From the NCBI GenBank assembly GCA_030549775.1, contig CM060174.1, positions 92,954,132-93,018,131 of the forward strand: a stretch of 64,000 nt of DNA, written 5' to 3'. The stretch is from Tamarix chinensis. Its lineage: Eukaryota > Streptophyta > Magnoliopsida > Caryophyllales > Tamaricaceae. The notes under the pieces are model-generated. The model ran no database searches. It was given only the letters and a program-made list of their open reading frames with translations, and was not told the DNA's origin. Both the position numbers and the translations under genes were made by a program. Positions 48,395-59,452 of this stretch are shown here, piece after piece. Position 1 is the first letter of the stretch, and the number at the start of each line of letters is the position of its first letter.

Positions 48395-49110
48395 GTAAGC
48401 TAGCCTACAAGCCTCCGTTTACAATTTATTGTCCTTCTTATGCTTGAATTTCGTTGCTTTCCCTCGACTCTTCTTCTCTCTACTGTCATGATCTCTCCGT
48501 GTAACATCTCCTTCCCGGCAGAAATCTAGGGCTTCAGGCCATAAATATTGTTTGATTGGAAGTTACAATTTGTTGGGTTACCGGGCCATTGATATATATA
48601 TATATATTTGTTGTTCAGAATATTTGATATTGTAGGTCAATCTATCATTGTTTGATCCCTTCGTTTAGTTTTAAGTTTGATTGGAGTTCTGATGTTGAGG
48701 CTGGATTGACTTTGAACTGAGCTAATTGTTTACAAATGGGGCATCAATTTGTTACACTGTAATGTAATCTTTGGTCTGGTATATTGCTGGTAGTACAGAC
48801 CCCGCCCCTTTAGGGCTACTTGAAAAAACAGCTACAGGAAAAAATTACATCTTGCGTAACTATTAGTTTAAAAAATTGCCAGAAAATTTAACTGTCGCTC
48901 AAACTATTTTTTATATGTTTTCTCAAGCGAACTTAGTTTAGTTTCTAAGTTTGAAACAAAGGAGACGTCAAAGTGAAAAACACAAATATGTGTGCTTTTT
49001 CTGATTGGATTGGAAATAGTAGTCTTCACATGTCGGGTATCCATGGGATTAACGCCCTAAGTAAAAGAAAAAAAAAACTTTATCTTCTTAACTATACCAA
49101 TTTATTGCAG
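48395..49110 (+). other. 5' UTR intron of eIF3e
   Basis: Donor GTAAGC at 48395 (after ttctctgct) and acceptor ttattgcag ending at 49110, only 8 bases before the start ATG. Leader introns are common in plant translation-factor genes and often raise expression; the latter is inference here. Confidence 0.65.
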
Positions 49111-49118
49111 TTGTAGTG

Positions 49119-50271
49119 ATGGCAACGGCGAACTATGATCTGACGCCCCAAATAGCACCAAATTTGGATCGGCACTTGGTGTTCCCTCTCCTTGAGTTTC
49201 TTCAAGAACACCAGTTGCATTCCGAGGAAGAGCTATTGAAGGCAAAAATTGAGCTGTTAAACAAAACTAATATGGTTGATTATGCCATGGATATTCACAA
49301 GAGTCTATATCACACTGATGAAGTGCCACAAGGTAGGCCTTTTCTATATGCTTTGTTAATCTGAGGTTGTGGTGGGGTTTGAATCAATTTAGGGTTCGAC
49401 TGAATGTATTTGATGTTGTAGAAATGGTGGAGAGGAGAGTAGAGGTTGTTGCAAGGTTAAAGGCCTTGGAGGAGGCAGCTGCACCTCTTGTTACATTCTT
49501 GCAGAATCCAAATGCTGTTCAGGAACTGAGGGCTGATAAACAGTATAATCTCCAAATGCTGAATGACCGCTACCAGGTCTGTTTTTATATAATTTAATTG
49601 TCTGTTTTGTGGTCATTGCAATTGGCGTCATTTTGATTGGCCAATATACTTCATCTTTGCAAGAGAGTGTTTTCCATATGTGGTTTGTTTTATGTCAATT
49701 TTGTTATCCTGCGTGAAAAAATAAGTGTTTTGATTGAACAGATTGGCCCAGATCAAATAGAGGCACTTTATCAGTACGCAAAGTTTCAATTTGAATGTGG
49801 AAACTACTCTGGCGCTGCTGATTACCTCTATCAGTATAGGGCCCTGTGCACAAACAGTGAAAGAAGTGTGAGTGCACTGTGGGGAAAACTTGCAGCTGAA
49901 ATTTTGATGCAGAACTGGGATATTGCACTTGAGGAACTTAATCGTCTCAAAGAAATTATTGATTCCAAGGTGTGTCCGTGCATTTGTTTTTGTAGGATCA
50001 GTCTTTCTGATGCCAAAATGCATGGTTTTGATGGTTTTTGAGTTTGTTGCTTTTCACTGCAGAGTTTTAGTTCTCCCATTAATCAGGTGCAAAGTCGTAT
50101 ATGGCTGATGCATTGGAGCTTGTTTATCTTCTTCAACAATGACAATGGCAGAACACAGATCATTGACCTGTTTAATCAGGACAAGTTTGTCTCTGAACTT
50201 ATCTCTGGATGCTTTTACTTTCTTTATCCCGTACGTTCTCGTCATTCCTTGGGGAGGGGGTCATGGTTACC

Positions 50272-50307
<36 letters not shown>

Positions 50308-52784
50308 TGTATGCATGCAGAAAAAATGAGTATTTTTCACTCAGTAAGAGAATTTAATGTATCTAGGTGAACAGATTTCTGTTGTAGGGACTCGTTCTGT
50401 CAAAAACATTTATTATGCAATCGTTGTTAGTGTAGAGTTTTTTCAGATGTTTCTAGCTTTTCTTATATCTAGGAAGTTCCTTAATGGTTAGACCTTGAAA
50501 AATGACATTGATTTTATATTCTGCTGTGTCGAGTCATGGTCTTGCTTGATTCAAGCAGGTGAACTTATTCTGTTTCAGGTATCTGAACACCATTCAAACT
50601 AATGCTCCTCATCTTCTACGTTACCTTACAACTGCATTCATAGTAAACAAAAGAAGACGACCCCAGTTCAAAGAATTTATCAAGGTTATCCACCAGGAGC
50701 AGCACTCGTACAAAGATCCCATCACCGAGTTCTTGGCATGTGTATATGTCAACTATGATTTTGATGGAGCACAGAAGAGCATGAGGGAGTGTGAAGAGGT
50801 AATAGGTTCTTAGGCTGCTGTTAAAAGCTATATGTGTTTGATAATCCTTGTATGTGATTAGGATTTTGCCTACTTTTTGGTCATTTGTCCATCAAGATTA
50901 TCAGAATTTCTTTCACCTATCTTCACTATGGACTTCTATGTGGATTGTGGTGAGTTAACATCTAGTAACTGGGTCATGATTTTGCATGTGAATTTTGTGA
51001 GTGAGAGATCTCCTCTGCTGATGGAGAGCTTATATGAAGCTCTCAAATCTACTTTCTCCCTACTTTTATGTACTAATAACTAGGTAGTAATTGTGTGATG
51101 CAATCTTGAACGTAGATCTCTGTTTGTTCATCTTGACCTCTTGTCTGATAATGATTGCTTTTTTAGGTCATAATGAACGATCCGTTTCTTGGGAAACGAG
51201 TTGAAGATGGAAGCTATACTACTGTGCCTTTGAGGGACGAGTTCCTTGAGAATGCTCGTCTGTTCATTTTCGAGACCTACTGTCGTATACATCAGCGAAT
51301 TGAGATGGGGTATGCTTAAGCTCTCTTGGGCTTTATCTTTACTTAGAACATGTTTAATTTAGTTAGACTATTGAATTATTTTGTCTGTCTACCAGATTGG
51401 TTTAGTGTTTGGTTGGTGGTATTGTATGCCAGCTTGTAATAGGGCTGGTATTTTTGTGCAGTTTATAATGGTTAAAATTTAACTTAACAATGTGAGATTG
51501 TGCTATTAATTGAGGTAACTTTAAAGGAGGGTATCTTTTGTTGTTTTCCCACAGCTACGTATGGTGGGGTTTTTGCATCTGGGTTTTTCTATGTTTCATG
51601 ATTTTATCTCTATTATCATTTATGACTTGGTAGTTTTCTCAATATTGATTTTAAGAATCAATTTGTAAAACAATTGATATTGACAATTGGTGCTTTGGCA
51701 TTTTTTCCATATTAAAGATAGATTGAAGATCCATTGTTTGAATTGTGTAGTATATGAGGATCCCTTGTTGACCGTTGCTTAGTCTTTGATCATCATGTCA
51801 ATTTCCATGATCATTTTTGTCCAACAAGTAGAATATAAGTCATACCGAACTCATCCTATATGATGCGTTTGATTCCTTTAACTGATCAAATTAATTTAGT
51901 GCTTATTTGGAACTACTTGAAAAAAGGTAGTCTTAGCCACAAGCACCTTTTATCAGGGGAAAAAAATTATAGATGTCTGCAAAAAAAAAGTAGTTATTTT
52001 ATAATTACTTTTTAAAGCTCCAAAAATTCCATTAAGCTATTCTGTTGAAAGAAATACATTGCACGGTTGCACCTCTTCTTCCTTTTTCTATCTGTGCTGA
52101 GATAACGATGGAACATTAACCTGCGAGAGAAAGCAAGTGTATAAATCCCATGGGTGTATATGGGGAGCCTTCATGGTTTTTGTTGTGCTGCTATTTGGAT
52201 GAATATTAGAAGTGATTTCATTATTAAGGACATAGTTGAAGCTTCTATGTATCTCTGTTATTTGTTATCATTACATTGGATCATGCACTTTTTCATGTGT
52301 TGCCACATGGCCTAGACGCTTGCGTGGTCTTGCCCCTCTCTTGCTTTGGTCTTCTTTTACTTGCATAAAACCAAGCTAGATTGGGTTTGCCAACTGAGTT
52401 CAGAGGCTTAATCTTGGTTCCCATTCTGGCTATGTCAGGGTCTTTGCTGAGAAACTGAATTTGAATTATGAGGAGGCTGAGAGATGGATTATGAATCTTA
52501 TCCGTACTTCAAAGCTGGATGCCAAAATCGATTCAGAATCTGGAACAGTGATTATGGTTCCCAACATCCCCAGCGTGTATGTCTTTCTCTGTTCAGCTGT
52601 TTGCTCATGATATTTGTTTTCTTTCCCCGACTTTTATCCTTCATTATGTAGTACCTGTTTTCTAACATTACCTGCCAATTCCAGGTATGAACAACTTATT
52701 GACCATACGAAGGCCATGTCAGGCCGCACCTACAAGTTGGTGTCGCAGCTTCTGGAACATACACAAGCCCAGCCAGCTCGTTGA
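49119..52784 (+). CDS. eIF3e: Translation initiation factor eIF3 subunit e, 439 aa, 8 coding exons
   Basis: Coding exons: 49119-49332, 49422-49576, 49742-49969, 50063-50184, 50579-50798, 51167-51309, 52439-52576, 52685-52784. GT-AG introns throughout; the frame closes at 1320 nt including TGA. The start ATG gives [17 protein letters not shown], the conserved plant N terminus. N-terminal eIF3e domain spans ~5-135 ([33 protein letters not shown]). The middle is helical ([33 protein letters not shown]). The C-terminal PCI domain is ~230-400 ([48 protein letters not shown]). The length is close to the ~440 residues usual in plants. The protein joins the cytoplasmic eIF3 complex that loads mRNA on the 40S subunit; PCI relatives also occur in the proteasome lid and COP9 complex. 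No damage seen. Confidence 0.97.
50272..50306. repeat. (TA)n(GA)n microsatellite in eIF3e intron 4
   Basis: About seven TA followed by ten GA dinucleotides. Confidence 0.92.
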
Positions 52785-53499
52785 GTTTGTTTGTGTGACA
52801 TTTTGGTAACTTCTATCGTCAGTTCCAACGAATTTGTCGACTTGCGTCGGTTAGATTGACATTCAGGAAAGCGATTGCATATTTGGAGAGGATGGATCTG
52901 CTTATTACTTGTCGTATATTTGATAGTTTTGAAAGAATGCTACGTTCATTAGTTTTACTATTCAATTTTATAACCAGTTTAGTGCATTGAGACTTTGTTT
53001 AGCTCTGCTAATTTACAATCAAGCATGTTTTTAATATATTAATGTTGAAATATATAAGCTAACATATACCAATTTATGTCTTCTTCATCTTAGCACATAA
53101 TTTATTAAACAGAACGTTTTTGATATCATAGTTTTGATTCACATACATTGACCCTATATTTTCTCTCATTCTCTTTCTTCTGAAGTATTGTAGTCTCTCA
53201 AATTGTGAAAATATTTGTTATTTTTTTCACTTTTATCTCGTATACTTTCACCCAAAATTATTTAAAATTCCAAATTTAAACAAATATATATATATTTGTA
53301 TTTGATACGCTACTAGAGAATAGCATTCTATTAAAAAATATGTTTATATATAAATTTCGTGTATACCTTGACAAAATAGATATTTTTAACATAATAATAG
53401 AAAATTACGACCACTTACATAGATTACGAAATATGTAAATATAAGTAGTCGAAGAACTCAAGAGGGACTGAATATAATTATAGGAATGTAAATTAAATT
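52785..53499. other. eIF3e 3' region and AT-rich intergenic DNA
   Basis: The first ~250 bases likely carry the 3' UTR. No gene or repeat is recognised beyond that. Confidence 0.45.
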
Positions 53500-53784
53500 T
53501 TAACAATTATATAAATAAAATATGATTTCATAGTCCAATCTAAGTGAGGCCCAAGAACATGATGCACACTAAGAGATGGAGGATCTCGGAAGGATTATTC
53601 TTTGAAGTCCAACTAGCCTAGCCCAAAAAATAAGTACTCCCAGTTATGTATCACTCGTTTAATGGCTAGTACATCGGACTCGAATAGTAAGCCGAAAACC
53701 ACAGGAAGCTCAACCCTATCTAATTTCCCATTGGCGACAACCTCACCCGGTCTCCCACATAGGCACGTTACAAGTCAGGGTCTC

Positions 53785-53792
53785 TATAAATA
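53785..53792 (+). promoter_or_regulatory. Retrotransposon TATA box
   Basis: TATAAATA within gggtctctataaataaaggc, about 700 bases before the gag-like ATG. Confidence 0.45.
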
Positions 53793-53936
53793 AAGGCACC
53801 ATGAAGCTTCCAAGGCATCGATCAATAGCAAGTATAACTTCACATGCTTTTAGTCTTCACTCTTATTGAGGAATCATTTGTGAATTCTCTCGGCTTACCT
53901 GCTAAAGATTCGTAAGGCCTCTAAGACACCCGTATA

Positions 53937-54250
53937 CAGTACTATAAATGAGCTGAGTTAATTTGGTATTCACCTTGGCTCAACTGGTTAAAAGCTTAGT
54001 TTGGTTAGTTCGTTTAGTTAAATGGGCCAAGTCCAAACTTTTAGGCTCGTTTATTAAATGAGCCAAGTCTGAACTCGAAAAAGTGAGACTCAATTTATTT
54101 TTTAGCTTTAGCTCGTAATCTTGACTTTACTTGGCTTGTTTGTTTAGTTAAACGAGTCGAGCCCGAATTTTATTTTAGGCTCGTTTAGTTAAAACGAACC
54201 GAGCTCGAGCCCAGGGGTGTTCAGATCGGCTTGACTCGTTTACAGCCTTA
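53937..54250. mobile_element. Non-autonomous hAT element, 314 bp, imperfect TSD
   Basis: The right end ctcgtttacagcctta is the complement of a TAAGGCTGTAAACGAG terminus. The left end cagtactataaatgag is a decayed match. The flanks cccgtata and cctgtatt agree at 6 of 8. The inside repeats gagcc(g/a)ag and gtttagttaaa(c)gagcc motifs as in 46202-46531. Confidence 0.7.
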
Positions 54251-54763
54251 CCTGTATTTATGCCTTTATTGAGGAAGCTTGATCGTTTAACCCTCAATAG
54301 GATCACCCTCATAGTCCCAACGGCTAAATCACTTCAACATATTCTTTGCTTTCATTTTGTTTTACTTACGCCTTATGTTGCTCCACAAAATTTTCCTACT
54401 TACTCTGAAAGATAATTTTTTATCTTTCAAGTAGGTAAATTGATAGTGTCTCATCTTACTTCCGTCAACACATCTAATGTAGATTACAAAGGTCTACAAT
54501 TTAGCACCCATCGTGGAGCCTTGTTAATTTTCAATTCTAGTAAGCATCACTATTTGACAAATTATAGTTATGTCGAACATCATCCGCTCCCCACTCAAAG
54601 ACAGTAAGGCCACATAACTAATTGCTTTTGAGGATAACTAGTCCTCGATATATGAACCTGAATACAACATGAATACCAACAAGCTTCGATTGGAGTTCTT
54701 GGCTCGATAAATGGAGGAGTATGGGAAAACAACTCAAGATCTTAAGAAGGAAAAACACGAGAT

Positions 54764-54890
54764 TATAACACCTCCATTTTTAGCAATAGAATATTTTGTT
54801 TTAAAAGAATGATTTTGGAATGTAAACATTAAAATACGAGGAGTTACCACTATAATTTTGTATAATTTCAGTCTCTTCTACCTTTTTTAC
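54764..54890 (-). mobile_element. LTR 3' end fragment, inverted
   Basis: Starts TATAACACCTCCATTTTTAG and resembles the inverted LTR 3' end at 18022 (spacing of the gaggagttaccac phrase included). It stops where the forward LTR F begins. Confidence 0.5.
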
Positions 54891-57800
54891 TGTAATCCCC
54901 TGAAATTTTAAAAGCTTATAATTTAATAAATAACTTTTATTTGGGATAAATTAGCCTTTAAATCTATTTAATTTAATTATTTTATGGATTTTTGAATATA
55001 TAAGATTGGATATAAATATTTAATAAATTAAAATAAATATTTTGTAAACCCTTATATTTTAATTATATTAAATTAAATTATTAAATAAATTTATTACCCA
55101 AAAATATTGTATTTTATTATTTTACAAATTAAATTATTTTATTTAATTCCATTTTCCTCTTTCTTTTTCCTTTTTCCCTTTTCCCTCCTCCTTTTTCTCC
55201 TTTTTTCTCTTTTCTTTCTTTTTCCTTTCCTTCCTTGGGCCGCCGGCTGGCTCAGCCTGCCGTGCCTTCTCCTGCGCTTGGGCCGTTGGCCCATCTCCCC
55301 CCTCCTCCTTCCTTTCCTTTTTCCTTTCCCGACTTGGCTCCCCTTTTCTTTCTTCCTTCTCCTACGTGAGCCGACCGCCTCCCTCTTTCTTTTTTTTCCT
55401 TTCCTCCTCGACCGGGCCGACCCGGCCCGTTTCTTTTCCTTCGGCCGCCCGTCACACTCAACCCCCTCCCCTTTTTCTTTCTTTCTCCTTCCTCTTTCCC
55501 CGGAGAAATTCCCAACCAACCCGCCATCACTGCCACCCCACTTGCACCCCCCTCTCCCTACTGCTTCCCCTATCCCTCTCTCTCTCTCTCTCGTCATTCT
55601 CTTTGCACCATCCCGGCCCCACTATCCCTTTCTCCCTTCCCCCATGCCCAACCATACCTCCCTTCTCCCTCTCCCTGCCACCGCCATTCCTCTACCACCC
55701 TACCGCCACCCCTCGAGCACCCTATCCCCTCCTCTCTCTCCTTTTTCCTTTTCTTCTTCCCTTCCTGTTCCATTCGGCCATTTTTCGAGCCCCATATGCC
55801 TTGCCCGATCCTCCTTTTCTCCCTTTCTTTTCCTCCCCTCTCTTCCCCTGTTTTTGTTTCGCCGCCCATCTCCGTCGCTTCTGCCGCCTCAACAGCCACC
55901 TACACCACCCCCTGGCACCTTATACCTCACCCCTGAACCATAACAACACCTATTGAGCCACCTTGCAACCTCCTCTCCCTCCTTTCTCGGCAACCACCCC
56001 GTGCAGCCCCGATCTGCCATTGTTCCGCCGCCTATGCCGCCACCTGAGCCACCACAATAATCCCTACAACCCCCTCTACCACCCCCAATCCTCATCTGGC
56101 CGAAACCATCACCCATAGGCCCTCGTTTTCCCTCCTACTTTTCCTTCCTTCTCAACCCCCCATCTTGACTCCCTCCTCAGTTGCCACCTTCGAAGCATCG
56201 CTTTCGCCGCCCTTAGCCACCTTCAACCCATTCCCGACCACCACTTACACCCCCTCTCCACCTCTGCACCCTTCCCTTGCCCTAAATCCTTCCCTAACCA
56301 CCTTCTTTCCTAGCCCCAAACCGCTAACCCGAAAATAACCCATTTCTCCTCTTTTCACCACCTTTGAGCCCCCTCCTCCTCATTTCCTTGCATGCAGCTC
56401 ATGCTGCATGAGCAGGATGAGCTGCTGCCTTTCTTGATTAATTTGGATAATAATTTTAAGGTATAATTATATTTTAATTTAAGTATTTGATTAATTAAGC
56501 GTTATAAAGTTTTATACTTTGATTTTTATTATTTCTAATGTAATAAGTCTTGATATTATTTTTAGGTATTAGTTTTGATAATTAAAGCTTGAACCTTTAA
56601 CCGGAATACCGGTAAGGTTTGTTTTTGCAGGAATCGAGGTAACCGTTAAGTCCCACTTAAACGTATGAATTAACGTATGTTAGTACATTAGGATTTTTAT
56701 TATGTTATTATACTTAATATATGTTGTTTAATACCATATGCATAGTTTCTTGTGATGTTTGATGAAAAGAAGCATGCTAGGCTATATGTTATGTGGGGAG
56801 ATATTGTTTTAGGTAAGAGTTTGGTTGTTAATAAAAATGTTAAGTATTAATGTATTATCCATGTTGTATTATGCTATTGTGACCTTTAATGCATGATTAA
56901 TATTTTGTGAGTCTTAGGGGTATTTTAGTAATGTATCTTGTACAAGAATATGGCCTATATATATATATATATATGGGTGCTAATAAGTATTATATTAATT
57001 ATAAAAGTTGTGGATAAGGTGTTAATATTAATATTTTGATGTAGTAATAATAATAATTTAATATAAGTGGTGTACTAAGGGGCAAAATGGTAACTTTAAA
57101 TTAAAAAGGATATTATGATAATTTTGGGAGGTAAGGGCAAAGTGGTAATTTTGTAATTAAAGCGTAAAAGGGTAATTTTGGAATTAATGGATAAAATGGT
57201 AATTTTATAATTAAGGGGTAATATGGTAATTTTGGAAGTGAAGGGGTAAAATGATAAATTGTAATTAAAGGGTAAAATGGTAATTTTGTAATTAAAAGGT
57301 AAAATGATAATTTTGTAATTAAAGGGTAAAATAGTAATTTATGATTGAAGGGTAAAAGGGTAATTTTGTAATTAAAGGGCAAAATGGTGATTTTATAATA
57401 AAAGGAAAAAATGGTAATTTTATAATAAAAGGAAAAAATGGTAATTTTGTAATTAAAGGGCAAAATGGTAATTTCATAAGTGAAAGGGTATTATGGAAAT
57501 TTTTGGAAGTTAAGGGGTAAAATGGTAAATTTGAAAGTAAATGGGTAAAATGGTAATTGGTAATTTTGTAAATAAAAGGGATAAAAGTGGAAATTGGAAA
57601 GGAGTAACTTGGTAATTATAATAATTGAGAAGGGTAAAATAATAATTTAATAAAAGAGAAGGGTAAAATGATAATTTAATAATGGAGAAGGGTAAAATGG
57701 TAAATATGATGAATGTGAAGGGCAATTTGGTAATTTAACCAACTAAAGGGGTAATTTGGTAATTAGGATAATAAATGAGGGTAATTTGGTAATTTGACCA

Positions 57801-58580
57801 ACTAAAGGGCAATTTGTTAATTATAATAAAGGAAATGGGCAAACTGGTAATCTAACCAACCAAATGAGAAATATATTAAGTGTAACAATTACGAAGTGTG
57901 ATTAGTGGCCTAATAAGTGTGGAAGATAGCTCGATAACCTAAACCGAGTAAGGGTGTAGCTAAGACCGCCTGTGTGTTACATGTCTTACTTGCCTTGGAT
58001 GCCCTATATAATTTATATGTCTTGTTCTATATGCTATTATCTTAATTGTTTTATGTGTGACGTGGCTTGGAATCGAGATGTGCTCATGTGTCCTCTTTTG
58101 GTATGTGTTAATACAAATATGTTGTAAGTTATGATGTGATGTGATGTGGTCCTTTAGGACATGCATGCTAGGATAATTGATGTGGTGATGTAAGATGGAG
58201 GCATGAAAAAGAAAAATGAAAAAATAGGATAACCAAGTGGAAGTAAGTTGGCTAATATAGGTATGGGAGGAACTTGGGTTTGCATGAGATGGTTAGAGTC
58301 CGCATGGGGGCAGACTTTACGTATGGAAAGTTGCCTCAGGGTGTGAGGAAGGTAATAGAAGTGTCGTTTGGGTGTCTGGGGGCTTCAGGCAAAAAATAGT
58401 ATGTGGGACAGTATAAGGGTGCGTAGGAGACTAATCTAGGGTTGGGAGGAAACCCTAATGTGAGAAGGTGGAAAAGAAAAAGAAAATAATAAAAATAAAC
58501 GAGAATAAGTGGGGCAGAAAGTGAAGGATGGATCTAAGGGTCGTGACGTGTAAGGTGTTGAAATAGTCGGGATGTGTAAG
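54891..58580 (+). mobile_element. LTR F, forward, interrupted by the hAT element
   Basis: Starts TGTAATCCCCTGAAATTTTA, followed by the AT-rich segment shared (inverted) with 3640-3962, the polypyrimidine leader (55140-56400), a tandem array (57060-57860), CATGCATG (58160) and the text preceding the hairpin module. It is cut at 58580 by the hAT element; its 3' end must lie beyond the window. The 278-residue ORF at 55107-55943 is Phe/Leu/Pro/Ser-rich low complexity within the leader and overlaps other equally open frames, so I do not call it a gene. Confidence 0.75.
57060..57860 (+). repeat. ~28-bp degenerate tandem array (gggtaaaatggtaattttgtaattaaa)
   Basis: About 28 imperfect copies. The last part (57717-57860) changes to gggtaatttggtaatttaaccaacta, the form seen in LTR E at 8930-9440. 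Confidence 0.88.
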
Positions 58581-59452
58581 TAGGGCTGTTGACGAACCGA
58601 ATCAAGCCGAACCTTCCCTGACTCGATTCGGCTTGTGAAATTTTTTGGAAGGCTCGAGTTCGGCTCGAGCTCGAATCGAGTCAAGTATTTGAGGCTTGAG
58701 TTCGGCTCGGAAAAAGCTCGTGAGCTATTCGACTCGGTTTGTTAATTGAAAACAAACCAAATCGGCTCGGTTCGTTAGGCTCGGCTCGTGGCTCGGTTTG
58801 GCTCGGTTCGTTTAATTTTAAACAAGCCAAACCGGCTCGGTTTGGTCGGCTCGATTCGAGCTCGATTTGGTCGGCTCGATTTGTTCGGCTCGTTTATTAG
58901 AAAATTTAGCCGATTAAACCTGTAACTTTCAACAAAAATTAAATATCAAATAAAGACCTGTTTGGCTTGATTATAAATACTAAAATAGGACCATAGACCG
59001 TACAGTATCAAATCATTCATACAAAATATTCAAAGATTGTGCCTTCAACCCTGCATGCTTTTACAAAATAAAATATTCTTCAATCCTTAATTCTAAATTC
59101 TAATATCCAGAATTATAGCAAATTTGCAACCTTCATCTCATCCAATCCATCATAAGCACTTCTACACCTAATCTCAAAATATGGCACCAAAATCCACTAA
59201 CCTTCATATCTGCAAGGATAATTTTATGAATAAATAAGAGAACTAGATTAGTAATAGTTATTTGAGAAAGACTTCAATCCCATAAGTTTTGATTATATTA
59301 TACCTTAAATTGGATCAAAAAATATACCATATTATAGTAGATCTATGATCTTCATGCTTGGAGCATCTGCAACCTGCTTATATTAAGAGAGCAACAATAA
59401 TATATATACGAATGATTAGAATTTAATTCCTAAAATTTCAAGAGATCAAAAA

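Larger units (their letters stand above)
53500..54763 (+). mobile_element. 5' part of a Ty3/gypsy (Tat-like) element
   Basis: A TATA box (53785, tctataaataaagg) lies in a probable LTR. Further on, tagcacccatcgtggagcc (about 54500) resembles the leader just after the primer-binding site of Tat-lineage elements. A gag-like ATG at 54570 opens MSNIIRSPLKDSKAT and meets a stop after 15 codons, followed by gag-like text with more stops. The left LTR boundary is not defined. The element is cut at ~54763 by other LTR sequence and contains a small hAT element at 53937. Confidence 0.5.

Noticed and set aside
49628..50079. Minus-strand ORFs opposite eIF3e
   Set aside because: Shadows of the conserved coding exon on the other strand.
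51880..52090. MITE in eIF3e intron 6
   Set aside because: Some palindromic AT-rich text, but no matching terminal repeats or duplication could be aligned.
55107..55943. 278-residue protein gene
   Set aside because: Low-complexity Phe/Leu/Pro/Ser reading of the polypyrimidine LTR leader. Overlapping frames on both strands are equally open and no domain is visible.
58436..58684. 82-residue minus-strand ORF
   Set aside because: It spans the junction of LTR F and the hAT terminus, so it is a chance frame.
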